NCBI GenBank assembly: GCA_958427145.1
Contig: CAUAAZ010000018.1
Span: 1-40,889 of the forward strand
Direction: 5' to 3'
Length of the DNA: 40,889 bases
From: an uncultured Collinsella sp.
Lineage (GTDB): Bacteria; Actinomycetota; Coriobacteriia; Coriobacteriales; Coriobacteriaceae
This document shows positions 15,942 to 24,566 of this stretch, piece after piece. Made by a program: the position numbers and the translations under genes. The notes below the pieces were generated by a model. It searched no databases. It was not told the origin of the DNA and worked only from the letters and a program-made list of their open reading frames with translations. How positions within the stretch are numbered: position 1 is the first letter of the stretch; every line of letters begins with the position of its first letter.

Positions 15942-18900
15942 ATGAGCAAACTCGTCGAGGGCATAAAGGGCCGTATGGTCGCTGCCGCGCGTGAAGCTGC
16001 ACCCGCCGTGGTGGATGCCGCGCAGAAGGCCGCGACCGCAGCTGCCGAGAAAGTTGCCGAGGCAGTTGCCGATGCCAAGAACGCGGCAGGGGAGACGTCC
16101 GTCGCTAGCGAGCCCGCCACCGCCGCTGAGCCCGTAGCCGCCGCCCACGCCCCCGAAGGCGCGATCTTCAACCCCGAGAACGCTCGCGGCAACCTGCACC
16201 TGGGCATCGACGTGGGCTCCACCACCGTTAAGCTTGCCGTGCTCAACGACGACAACCAGATCGTCTACGCCAAGTACCAGCGCCACCACACCGACGTCCG
16301 CGCCTGCGCCCGCGACCTGTTCGAGGGCGCTGCGACCGTGCTGACGACGGCCCAGATGACCTGCGCCATTACCGGCTCGGGCGGCCTGCTGCTGTCCCAG
16401 TGGCTCGACCTGGAGTTTGTCCAGGAGGTCATCGCCAGCAAGCGTGCCGTCGAGACCCTCATCCCGGCCACCGATGTCGCCATCGAGCTGGGCGGAGAGG
16501 ACGCCAAGATCATCTACTTCGACAACGGGATCGAGCAGCGCATGAACGGCACCTGCGCCGGCGGCACGGGCGCGTTCATCGACCAGATGGCCACTCTGCT
16601 GCACACCGACGCCAGCGGCCTCAACGAGCTCGCGGCCAACGCCACCACCATCTATCCCATCGCCAGCCGCTGCGGCGTTTTTGCCAAGACCGACGTCCAG
16701 CCGCTGCTCAACGAGGGTGCCCGCCCCGAGGACGTGGCCGCCTCCATCTTCCAGGCTGTCGTGACCCAGACCATCTCGGGCCTGGCGTGCGGCCGTCCCA
16801 TCCGCGGCAACGTCGCCTTTCTGGGCGGCCCGCTGCAGTACCTCTCCGAGCTGCGCCACCGCTTCTACCTCACGCTCAACCTGGACGAGGAACACCGCAT
16901 CGTGCCCCAAAACGCTCACCTGTTTGTGGCGAGCGGCGCCGCCATGGCGCACGAGTCCAACAAGCTCAGCACGTTCCCGCAGCTCATCGAGGCCATCGAT
17001 GCCCTGGGTGACACGCAGGGTGCCGAGGTCGAGCGTCTGGATCCGCTCTTTGCCACCGACGAGGATTTTGCTGAGTTCAAAACCCGCCACGACACTGAGG
17101 TCGTCCCCAAGGGCAAGCTCGAAGGCTACACCGGCCGCGTGTTCATCGGCATCGACGCCGGTTCCACCACCATGAAGGCCGCGCTCGTGGGCGAGGACGG
17201 TCAGCTGCTGCACACCTGGTACGGCAACAACAACGGTGACATTCTGGGCACGGCCAAGGTCATCATGGCCGATTTCTACAACCACATCCCCGCCGGCTGC
17301 ACTATCGGCCACGTGACTACCACGGGCTACGGCGAGGCACTGCTCATCGAGGCCCTCAAGGCCGACTCCGGCGAAATCGAGACCGTCGCTCACCTGCGCG
17401 GCGCCAAGGCGTTCCTACCCGGCGTCGAGTTCATTCTGGACATCGGCGGCCAGGACATGAAGTGCCTGCGCGTCAAGGACGGCGTTATCGAGCACATCAT
17501 GCTCAACGAGGCCTGCTCGTCGGGTTGCGGTAGCTTTATCGAGAGCTTCGCCGTCTCTATGAACATGGACGTGCGCGCGTTCGCCAACGCCGCCATCCAT
17601 GCCAAGGCCCCGGTCGACCTGGGCAGCCGCTGCACGGTCTTTATGAACTCGCGCGTTAAGCAGGCGCAAAAGGAAGGCGCCACGGTGGGCGACATCGCCG
17701 CCGGCCTGTCCTATTCCGTCATCAAGAATGCCCTGTTCAAGGTCATTAAGCTGCGCGACCCCAAGGAGATCGGCAGCCAGGTGATCGTCCAGGGCGGCAC
17801 CTTTATGTCCGATGCCACGCTGCGCGCATTTGAGCAGCTCACCGGCGTGCATGCCGTGCGCCCCGACATCGCCGGCTGCATGGGCGCCTACGGTGCGGCC
17901 CTGCTCGCCCGCGATCGCGCCGGTGCCGACGGCACTTCGACCATTCTTTCTGCCGAGGACATCGCGCACCTCACCGTGACGCAAAAGCATGTCCGCTGCG
18001 GCCGTTGCTCTAACAACTGCCAGCTTACCGTCAACGACTTTGGCGGCGGCAGGCGCTTCATTACCGGCAACCGCTGCGAGAAGGGCGCCGGCCACAAAAA
18101 GCAAAAGACCGAGGCCCCCAACCTCTTCAAAAAGAAAAACGAGCTGCTCTTTAACCGCGAGGTGCTGAGCCCCGACGAGGCCCCGCGCGGCACCGTCGGC
18201 ATCCCCCGTGCGCTCAACATGTACGAGAACTACCCCTTCTGGCACGCGTTCTTTACGCGCCTGGGCTTTAGCGTGCAGCTGTCCGACCAGTCGAGCAAGA
18301 AGACCTACCAGGCGGGCATCGAGTCCATGCCGTCCGAGAGCGTGTGCTATCCGGCCAAGATGAGCCACGGCCACGTGATGAACCTCATCGACCGCGACGT
18401 CGACTTTATCTGGATGCCGTGCGTGCGTTGGGAACGCAAGGAGGACCCGACGGCTGGCAACTGCTATAACTGCCCCATCGTCATGAGCTACCCCACGGCG
18501 CTGGCGCTCAATATCGACGAGATTCGCGAGCAGAACATCGAGTTTCTGTACCCGTTTGTGCCCTATCACGACAAGACCGAGCTCAAGCGCCGCTTGTACC
18601 AGGTGCTCGCCGTCGACCGCGTGGCCGATGCTGAGGCCGGTCGCGGTCGCGTGCGCGGTCCTAAAATCACGCGCTCCGAGGTCGATGCCGCCGTCAACGC
18701 TGCCTTTGAGGCCGATGCGCGTTTCCACGAGGACATCCAGACCATGGGCGAGGAGGCTCTTAAGTGGGTCGAGGACCACGGCGGTCACGGCATTGTGCTC
18801 GCCGGCCGTCCTTACCACAACGACCCCGAGATCAACCACGCCCTGCCCGAGCTTATCTCGAGCTTTGGCTTTGCGGTCTTTACCGAGGATTCGCTCGCGC

Positions 18901-20723
18901 ATCTGGTAAAGCCCGAGCGTCCGATTCGCGTTGTTGACCAGTGGATGTACCACAGCCGCCTGTACGCCGTCGCCCGTTTTGTGACGATGCGCAACGACCT
19001 GGACCTGATCCAGCTCAACTCTTTCGGCTGCGGCCTGGACGCTCTGACCACCGACCAGGTGCAGGAGATTCTGGAAGCCAGCGGCAAGATCTACACCGTG
19101 CTTAAGATCGACGAGGTGTCTAACCTGGGTGCCGCGCGCATCCGCATCCGCTCGCTCATGGCAGCGCTTAAGGACCAGGAGGCCGAGCGCCTGGCCGATG
19201 CCACGGCCGCGGGCGAGGCCTACGAGCAGGGCGATGCCGCGCCGGTGGCGCCCTCCACGGATGCCCCCGCGTTCGCGAGCCGCAAGTACACGTTTGAGGC
19301 GCAGCGTGAGAGCGCATCGACCGCGTGGCCCAAGGTGCCCTTTACCGAGCAGATGCGCGAGGAGGGCTATACCATCCTGTGCCCGCAGATGGCGCCGATC
19401 CACTTTGACCTGGTCAAAGAGGTGTTCCGCGGTGCTGGCTACAACTTGGAGCTGCTGCCCTCGACTGACCACGATGCCGTCGAGGCCGGCCTGCGCTATG
19501 TGAACAATGACATTTGCTACCCGTCGATCCTGGTGACGGGCCAGATTATGGAGGCCATCGAGAGCGGCCGGTACGACCTGTCCAAGACGGCTGTGGTTAT
19601 CAGCCAGACCGGCGGCGGCTGCCGCGCCACCAACTACATCGCGCTCATCCGCAAGGCACTGCGCGAGAGCGGCCACCCCGAGATCCCGGTGATTTCGCTT
19701 TCGGCCGTGGCGCTCGGCGAGGACAACCCCGGCTTTAAGGTTACGCCGGCGCTGCTCAAGCAGGCGGTCTACGCGGTGCTCTTTGGCGATGTGATGATGC
19801 AGATGCTCTACCGCTGCCGCCCGTACGAGGCAACGCCCGGTGCCGCCAACGCGCTCTACGAGGAGTACATGGCGCGCGCCCGCAAGCTGGCGCCTAAGTT
19901 CAACAGGCACAACTACACCAAGCTTGCGCGTGAGGCCATACGCGCGTTCGACACCATGCCGCTCGTGGGCGAGGGCACCAAGCCGCGCGTGGGCGTGGTC
20001 GGCGAGATTCTGGTCAAGTTCCATCCCACGGCCAACAACCACGTGGTCGACGTGATCGAGCGCGAGGGCTGCGAGGCCGTGGTACCGGGCCTGCTCGACT
20101 TCTTCCTGTACTCCATGAGCAACGCCGAGCTGCAGAAGGACGAGCTGGGAAGCTCTGCTACCACGCGTGCAGGCATGCAGGCGCTCATCAAGCTCGTGGA
20201 CTGGATGCGTACGCCGGTGGAGGAGATGCTCGAAAAGTCCCGCCGCTTTGAGGCGCCCGAGCGCATCGGCACCATGGCCGACAAGGCCCGTACGGTGCTT
20301 TCGGTGTGCAACAACATGGGCGAGGGGTGGCTGCTCACGGCCGAGATGCTCGACCTGATCGACCACGGCGCACCCAACATCATCTGCACGCAGCCCTTCG
20401 CGTGCCTGCCCAACCACGTGGTGGGCAAGGCCGTGATTAAGGAGCTGCGCCGCCAGCATCCCGAGAGCAACATCGTTGCGGTGGACTACGACCCCGGTGC
20501 ATCCGAGGTCAACCAGCTCAACCGTATTAAGCTCATGATCAGTGTGGCAAAGGAGAATATGCGCGCCGGCAAGGGCTTTAAGCTCGAGAAGGTGGCGCCG
20601 CTCGCGATGGACGAGGTCACCGGCCAGATGCGTGCCCATGACGGCTGCGTGAGCTGCGGCTCGGTCGATGAGAGCGCCGTGGCGTCGGTCGCTGAGCGCC
20701 TGGGACGCGGCATTAAGAAGTAG
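15942..20723 (+). CDS. Giant fused 2-hydroxyacyl-CoA dehydratase activase-related protein (two BcrAD/BadFG domains, DUF2229, dehydratase-like C-terminal domain)
   Basis: This 1593-residue protein begins with an Ala/Glu/Lys-rich, probably helical extension (1-80). Two ASKHA-type ATPase activator domains follow, starting near 87 (GIDVGSTTVK) and 402 (GIDAGSTTMK), with cysteine motifs CAGGTGAFIDQ and CSSGCGSFIESF like the cluster-binding loops of HgdC. A four-cysteine segment (CGRCSNNC, then NRCEKG) lies near 685-710, a DUF2229 region from about 750 (GIPRALNMYENYPFW), and a C-terminal HgdB-like region from about 1140 with NNDICYPS and GGGCRATNY. Family knowledge: HgdC-type activators use ATP hydrolysis to drive electron transfer into dehydratases or double-cubane proteins. 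Fusion of donor and acceptor-like parts suggests one self-contained redox machine; its substrate is unknown. It lies in the TetR operon. Confidence 0.85.
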   Translation: MSKLVEGIKGRMVAAAREAAPAVVDAAQKAATAAAEKVAEAVADAKNAAGETSVASEPATAAEPVAAAHAPEGAIFNPENARGNLHLGIDVGSTTVKLAVLNDDNQIVYAKYQRHHTDVRACARDLFEGAATVLTTAQMTCAITGSGGLLLSQWLDLEFVQEVIASKRAVETLIPATDVAIELGGEDAKIIYFDNGIEQRMNGTCAGGTGAFIDQMATLLHTDASGLNELAANATTIYPIASRCGVFAKTDVQPLLNEGARPEDVAASIFQAVVTQTISGLACGRPIRGNVAFLGGPLQYLSELRHRFYLTLNLDEEHRIVPQNAHLFVASGAAMAHESNKLSTFPQLIEAIDALGDTQGAEVERLDPLFATDEDFAEFKTRHDTEVVPKGKLEGYTGRVFIGIDAGSTTMKAALVGEDGQLLHTWYGNNNGDILGTAKVIMADFYNHIPAGCTIGHVTTTGYGEALLIEALKADSGEIETVAHLRGAKAFLPGVEFILDIGGQDMKCLRVKDGVIEHIMLNEACSSGCGSFIESFAVSMNMDVRAFANAAIHAKAPVDLGSRCTVFMNSRVKQAQKEGATVGDIAAGLSYSVIKNALFKVIKLRDPKEIGSQVIVQGGTFMSDATLRAFEQLTGVHAVRPDIAGCMGAYGAALLARDRAGADGTSTILSAEDIAHLTVTQKHVRCGRCSNNCQLTVNDFGGGRRFITGNRCEKGAGHKKQKTEAPNLFKKKNELLFNREVLSPDEAPRGTVGIPRALNMYENYPFWHAFFTRLGFSVQLSDQSSKKTYQAGIESMPSESVCYPAKMSHGHVMNLIDRDVDFIWMPCVRWERKEDPTAGNCYNCPIVMSYPTALALNIDEIREQNIEFLYPFVPYHDKTELKRRLYQVLAVDRVADAEAGRGRVRGPKITRSEVDAAVNAAFEADARFHEDIQTMGEEALKWVEDHGGHGIVLAGRPYHNDPEINHALPELISSFGFAVFTEDSLAHLVKPERPIRVVDQWMYHSRLYAVARFVTMRNDLDLIQLNSFGCGLDALTTDQVQEILEASGKIYTVLKIDEVSNLGAARIRIRSLMAALKDQEAERLADATAAGEAYEQGDAAPVAPSTDAPAFASRKYTFEAQRESASTAWPKVPFTEQMREEGYTILCPQMAPIHFDLVKEVFRGAGYNLELLPSTDHDAVEAGLRYVNNDICYPSILVTGQIMEAIESGRYDLSKTAVVISQTGGGCRATNYIALIRKALRESGHPEIPVISLSAVALGEDNPGFKVTPALLKQAVYAVLFGDVMMQMLYRCRPYEATPGAANALYEEYMARARKLAPKFNRHNYTKLAREAIRAFDTMPLVGEGTKPRVGVVGEILVKFHPTANNHVVDVIEREGCEAVVPGLLDFFLYSMSNAELQKDELGSSATTRAGMQALIKLVDWMRTPVEEMLEKSRRFEAPERIGTMADKARTVLSVCNNMGEGWLLTAEMLDLIDHGAPNIICTQPFACLPNHVVGKAVIKELRRQHPESNIVAVDYDPGASEVNQLNRIKLMISVAKENMRAGKGFKLEKVAPLAMDEVTGQMRAHDGCVSCGSVDESAVASVAERLGRGIKK

Positions 20724-20751
20724 CTGGCCTGCTTTGGGCTAGATATGAGGC

Positions 20752-20788
20752 AAACGGGTGGTAGTCGTACCGGCTACCACCCGTTTTT
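20752..20788 (+). terminator. Intrinsic terminator of the TetR-activase operon
   Basis: A perfect 13-base stem AAACGGGTGGTAG (20752-20764) and CTACCACCCGTTT (20774-20786) with a 9-base loop, running into TTTTT. Confidence 0.9.
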
Positions 20789-20843
20789 GCTGGACATATG
20801 TTGCGTAAACAACCCGGCTATTACCCCTTGCGAACTTAGATTT

Positions 20844-20968
20844 CGGAAGTATGCGGCAAAATCTGAATAGGCCGAGCATACCGGATATGTACAAGCTCTG
20901 TACCTGCGGTTTTATTGGCGGAAAACCGGGGTGTGCTCAAGGGTTCCGGAATTTGCCGCATACTTCCG
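20844..20968. repeat. Nested multi-stem palindromic element, candidate structured RNA or mobile repeat
   Basis: The outer arms CGGAAGTATGCGGCAAA (20844-20860) and its exact complement (20952-20968) pair over 17 bases. Inside, GAGCATACC (20874-20882) pairs with GGTGTGCTC (20930-20938), and two small hairpins lie within: GTACA/TGTAC (20889-20903) and CGGTTTT/AAAACCG (20907-20928). The fold is a closed stem carrying a branched head. The rest of the 417-base gene-free stretch (20724-21140) holds the terminator before it and a leader with CGGAACCCT at 21003-21011, which could pair with AGGGTTCCG at 20940-20948. Confidence 0.55.
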
Positions 20969-21140
20969 CAAACGACGTCTCGGTGGCACAAAAAATCGCC
21001 CTCGGAACCCTGAGATAATGAACATATGTAGCCGTTCGCCGCAAATTACCGTCCGTTTATAGAACCCACCCCCAGCGTGCTGTCCCCTTACGGTTGAATA
21101 AATACACATCTATGGAATTACGTAAGAGAGGACTGTTCCT

Positions 21141-22100
21141 ATGAGCTACAAGACCGTTTGCGTTGCCGGCGGCGGCGTGCTGGGAAGCCAGATTGCCTTT
21201 CAGGCAGCCTACTGCGGCTTTGATGTAACGATTTGGCTGCGCAGCGAGGGCAGCATCGGCCGTACCCAGCCCAAGATCGATCATGTGCGCGAGGAGTACA
21301 TCGCTGCTATCGAGGGCATGACGGACGGCACGGGCGAGTGGTGCGCCGGTATCGCCGATAGCGGCAAGCCCTTCGACAAGGAGGCGGCACTCGCCGCCGT
21401 CGAGCGTGCCTACTCCACGCTCAAGCTGGAGCTCGACCTCGCCGAGGCCGTGGCCGACGCCGACCTGGTTATCGAATCTATGGCCGAGGACACCCAGGCA
21501 AAGATCGACTTCTACAAGAAGCTCGCCCCGGTTCTGCCGCAAAAGACCGTCATCGTGACGAACTCCTCTACGCTGCTGCCGAGCACCTTTGCCAAGTACA
21601 CTGGTCGCCCCGAGAAGTACCTGTCGCTGCACTTTGCCAACTCCATCTGGAAGAACAACATGACCGAGGTCATGGCCCAGGACCAGACCGACAAGCGCTA
21701 TTTCGACGAGCTCGTCGACTTCGCCAACGACATTCGCATGCTGGCACTTCCCGTCAACAAGGAAAAGAACGGTTACCTGCTCAACTCTATGCTGGTGCCG
21801 TGGCTGCTCTCGGGCCTTGACCTGTATGTCTCGGGCGTCAGCGACCCCAAGAGTATCGACCTCGCATGGACGCGCGGCACTGGCGCTCCCAAAGGTCCGT
21901 TCCGCGTGTTCGACACGGTGGGCATCCAGACGGCCTACAACATCGTTATGCAGTATCAGAAGGTCCCGGGCCTGGTGAGCCCGCTGCTCAAAAAGATGAT
22001 GATGCCCTACAACTTTAAGGCTATGGCGTCCGTCCTCAAGAAAATGCTCGACGAAGGCAAGCTGGGCGAAAGCTCGGGCGAGGGCTTCTTCAAGTACTAA
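21141..22100 (+). CDS. 3-hydroxyacyl-CoA dehydrogenase family protein
   Basis: This 319-residue protein has an N-terminal NAD-binding Rossmann motif GGGVLGSQ (10-17) and the family pattern VIESMAEDTQAK (110-121) and TNSSTL (140-145). The catalytic His is probably His164 in LSLHFAN and the partner acid Glu176 in MTEV, although the usual HFFNP sequence is altered to HFANS. The C-terminal helical domain follows, ending with the GEGFFKY motif. It oxidises or reduces 3-hydroxyacyl-CoA in butyrate-type or related fermentation. The length and ending fit a HBD-like enzyme. A GAGAGGA site precedes the ATG. It sits alone after the activase operon but probably serves related acyl-CoA chemistry. Confidence 0.87.
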   Translation: MSYKTVCVAGGGVLGSQIAFQAAYCGFDVTIWLRSEGSIGRTQPKIDHVREEYIAAIEGMTDGTGEWCAGIADSGKPFDKEAALAAVERAYSTLKLELDLAEAVADADLVIESMAEDTQAKIDFYKKLAPVLPQKTVIVTNSSTLLPSTFAKYTGRPEKYLSLHFANSIWKNNMTEVMAQDQTDKRYFDELVDFANDIRMLALPVNKEKNGYLLNSMLVPWLLSGLDLYVSGVSDPKSIDLAWTRGTGAPKGPFRVFDTVGIQTAYNIVMQYQKVPGLVSPLLKKMMMPYNFKAMASVLKKMLDEGKLGESSGEGFFKY

Positions 22101-22139
22101 AAAATGACCTCTCGGGGACGGAGGAAAACGGATCATTTT
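22101..22139. repeat. Short palindromic intergenic repeat containing GGGGACGG
   Basis: AAAATGACC (22101-22109) pairs imperfectly with GGATCATTTT (22130-22139), with CTC..GAG nested around CGGGGACGG. It starts directly after the dehydrogenase stop and is of the same general type as the other GGGAC(A/G)GG elements in the window. Confidence 0.6.
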
Positions 22140-22155
22140 CGTCCGCCAACAGTGA

Positions 22156-22659
22156 GAAGATGGATCCAGAAATAGAAAGGAGTGGCAATGGGCCGGTTCG
22201 GGCTTTGAGGACAAGTTACTGCAGGCCCAGGGCGATTTTTCGCTCAATGCGGGCCAGCACAGCGTGACGTATCTGCCGAGTTCTGACATGGCAACGACTG
22301 GTCGCTACCAGGTGCTGCTGTACGACAACAACTTTGGTGCGGCTGAGAGCTATCCCAAGTTCGACTGGGGCCAGCTGGGCGCCGCGGTGGTGACCGACTA
22401 CAACAAGGGCACGCATTCGTTTGGGCGCATCTTTACAGTGGACGAGACGGCGCGCACCTACGAACTTGAGGACCAGATCGCCGTGCTGTTTTCGGGCTAT
22501 GTGAGCAGCGCGCAGCGCGTCGGCAATTCGAATAGTATGCTCGTGGCTTCGGGCCAGGCCAAGACCTTTACCGAGTACGATCGCTATGGACTGCCCATCG
22601 CCACCTACGAGATGGAAGCCGAGAAGTACATCTATCGCGTGTACAAGTACGAGCTGTAG
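22156..22659 (+). pseudogene. C-terminal remnant of an aryl-sulfate sulfotransferase
   Basis: An open frame from 22156 encodes a segment starting near WQWAGSGFED and continuing through AGQHSVTYLP, VLLYDNNFG and YEMEAEKYIYRVYKYEL. The Gly-Gln-His and Asp-Asn-Asn pieces and the beta-propeller-like ending resemble the last third of ASST-type arylsulfotransferases, which move sulfate between phenols. No N-terminal part, signal peptide or proper start is present; the frame is cut by a TGA at 22153 next to a palindromic repeat. The fragment of about 160 residues is much shorter than the family's 500-600, so it is probably a deletion remnant. Translation from GTG 22264 would give 131 residues. Confidence 0.6.
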
Positions 22660-22809
22660 AGCCGCGCTTAGGTTTGACCACTGGAGTATGAAAACACGCC
22701 GTTCGCCGATGCCCCCTCCGCGAGTGGCAGCCATATGGTTTGATGTTAGAAACATATAGTTGTCGTCAGCCTGCTGGCGACATTCCCCCTGATATCGGAG
22801 GTTCCAGGT

Positions 22810-22848
22810 ATGTTTCGCGCTCCGTTAAACAACTATCGATTGGGCTAA
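22810..22848 (+). CDS. 12-residue leader ORF coupled to the next gene
   Basis: A GGAGG site (22797-22801) lies eight bases ahead of ATG 22810, which opens the peptide MFRAPLNNYRLG ending in TAA at 22846-22848. The next gene begins one base later (TAAcATG) in another frame and has no ribosome site of its own. The arrangement fits translational coupling or a leader-peptide control. A frameshift of a longer gene is the alternative. Confidence 0.5.
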   Translation: MFRAPLNNYRLG

Positions 22849-22849
22849 C

Positions 22850-23299
22850 ATGGGCCGCCGTGCTATTTCGATAACCCTTGCAGTGATCTGCCTGGCTGTG
22901 CTCCTGGGCGCTACAGGGCTGTTTGCTATAAGCCGAGAAACGTCCTATATGCAGGAATGCGCTTCCGAAGGGTTTGCCATTGATGGTTACTATCGGGATG
23001 ACAAAACGAGTCGGGAAACCCTGGCTTTTCTTGAGGAGGACAACTGTCGATGGCAGCTGGTCGATCAAGACGGAATCTGCACAGACGGGCAGTTTAAGCG
23101 TACGGATGACCCCAACATCCTGATATTAAAGAAGGAAAACGGCGAAGAATTCGGCACGGTTCACGTTGCGTATATATCGCGCCGACGCAATCAGGGGCAG
23201 ATTTACCTAATTAGAAATACTGAGGTGACCCGATTTTATCTTGTGAGCACCGATCCGGCGTTTACGGTGGAGTCTGGCGATGTCGATGCGGACGTCTGA
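22850..23299 (+). CDS. Small membrane-anchored or secreted protein of unknown function
   Basis: This 149-residue protein has a positively charged N terminus (MGRR) and one hydrophobic segment at about 5-28, either a signal anchor or an uncleaved signal. The remaining 120 residues look like a small extracellular domain: CASEGFAIDGYYRDD, WQLVDQDGICTDGQF and FYLVST suggest beta strands, in the style of lipocalin-like small exported domains, but I recognise no family. There is no lipobox. Its start lacks a Shine-Dalgarno site and probably depends on the leader ORF just upstream. Base composition is less G+C-rich than its neighbours. Confidence 0.6.
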   Translation: MGRRAISITLAVICLAVLLGATGLFAISRETSYMQECASEGFAIDGYYRDDKTSRETLAFLEEDNCRWQLVDQDGICTDGQFKRTDDPNILILKKENGEEFGTVHVAYISRRRNQGQIYLIRNTEVTRFYLVSTDPAFTVESGDVDADV

Positions 23300-23321
23300 T
23301 TCACGGCAATAAAACAGCGAG

Positions 23322-23354
23322 CGGGGCGCGAGTGTGAACTGCACCCCGTTATTT
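23322..23354 (+). terminator. Weak terminator-like hairpin after the small exported protein gene
   Basis: CGGGGCGC (23322-23329) and GCACCCCG (23341-23348) pair with one mismatch, followed by TTATTT. It lies between convergent genes. Confidence 0.35.
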
Positions 23355-23426
23355 GCTCGTGTTCGTATCGCGTCTGCGCCGCGCCGCGACTTGCGCCTGT
23401 GCGCGAGAGCCATTCCATGCTCCGCA

Positions 23427-24566
23427 TTACTCCACATCAAATTCCACGCGATCGAGTTCGGGCACGTTGAGGTCGATGAGCTTGCGGGCGATACGGCGGT
23501 CGTGTGCCCCAAGCGCCTCGCTCGTTGTCACATGGGCGACAATCTCGCGCTCGACAATACCCTCCTCATCGCCTTCGGTGGCCGAGGTTTCGACGGCGAC
23601 GGTGTAATCCTTAAAGCCTGGCAGCACCGCGGCAAGCTCGCGCGTGGTTTCGGTGACGCCGTAGCCGTCCTGCACGCCGGCCTGCGCCGAGCCAATAGAG
23701 CCCGCCGTTATAACGATGCAGGGGATGGCAAAGACTACCGTGCCCACAATGATGCGGCGGCGCACCTTGCGCGATAGCTCGTCGACCTCGGCATCTTCCT
23801 CGGCAGTCACAATGCCGTCGCCGTTGAGGTCGCGCTTGAGCGGCACGCGCAATAGAAGCAGCACGGCTTCGGCAGCCAGCGCGATAAAGACCACGTTGAT
23901 GCCAAACTCATAAAGCGCCGAGAGAAACAATGACCCGCTTGCGATGGCGATGCCATAGCCCGCCGCGCACAGGGGCGGCATGAGTGCGGTCGCCACAGCC
24001 ACCCCGGCGATGAGCGTGGCGGGTTCCTGGTCGCGCGAGTTGCCCAGGCCACCCGCAAAGCCGCCCGCGAGCGCGACGGCAAGGTCCCACACAGTCGGTG
24101 TCGAATTGTCGATGATGGCGGCCGTGGTGGTGCCAAGGGGCGAGAGCTTAAAGTACAACGTGGACGTGACCAGGCAAAAGGCCATCTGCAGAGCCAAGCT
24201 CGCGACGGCCTCAAGGGTAATCTCGCGGTCGAGCGTGGCGATGCCGTATGCCATGGCAAGGACCGAGCCCATGAGTGGGCAGATGAGCATGGCGCCTACA
24301 ATGGCGATATCTGAGTCGATATCGAGGCCGATGCTCGCGATCAACATGGCAATGATCAAGATGCATAAGTGTGAGCCAGTCAGGCGCGCCCCGTTTACAA
24401 AGCGCTTGCGAATCACGTGATAGGGCGCGCGTCCCTCGCGAATGTTGAATGCCCGCTTTAGAAAGCGGCTTGCGTTCTCCATGGCCTCGCTGTGGGCGGG
24501 GCGGATGCCATGGCGCCGATGATGGCGCTCGCGCAGTCGCTTGAGCTGTTGTTTATCGAGTTCCAT
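23427..24566 (-). CDS. DUF389 family membrane protein with an EF-hand loop
   Basis: This 379-residue protein has a charged N terminus, then about six membrane segments from residue 60 to 300, with the DUF389 signatures IVGAMLICPLMGSVLAMAYG, SRDQEPATLIAGVAVATALMPPLCAAGY and FGINVVFIALAAE. A cytoplasmic or linker segment near 240 reads DLNGDGIVTAEE, a textbook EF-hand calcium loop (D-x-N-x-D-G-x-V-x-x-x-E). A soluble C-terminal domain of about 90 residues follows. ATG at 24566 has GAGGTGG upstream; the open frame extends further 5' without a ribosome site. Function of the family is unknown; some members are linked to stress response. It is convergent with the preceding gene and not in an operon. 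Confidence 0.82.
   Translation of the reverse strand: MELDKQQLKRLRERHHRRHGIRPAHSEAMENASRFLKRAFNIREGRAPYHVIRKRFVNGARLTGSHLCILIIAMLIASIGLDIDSDIAIVGAMLICPLMGSVLAMAYGIATLDREITLEAVASLALQMAFCLVTSTLYFKLSPLGTTTAAIIDNSTPTVWDLAVALAGGFAGGLGNSRDQEPATLIAGVAVATALMPPLCAAGYGIAIASGSLFLSALYEFGINVVFIALAAEAVLLLLRVPLKRDLNGDGIVTAEEDAEVDELSRKVRRRIIVGTVVFAIPCIVITAGSIGSAQAGVQDGYGVTETTRELAAVLPGFKDYTVAVETSATEGDEEGIVEREIVAHVTTSEALGAHDRRIARKLIDLNVPELDRVEFDVE

Noticed and set aside
15927..17393. Minus-strand open frame (488 codons) over the start of the activase gene
   Set aside because: It is antisense to conserved ATPase domains, and the product is Gly/Val-rich without motifs.
17415..20639. Very long minus-strand open frame (1074 codons)
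   Set aside because: It is the shadow of the activase gene. Its translation is repetitive in Leu/Val/His/Arg, has no family motif, and high G+C at third positions explains the lack of stops.
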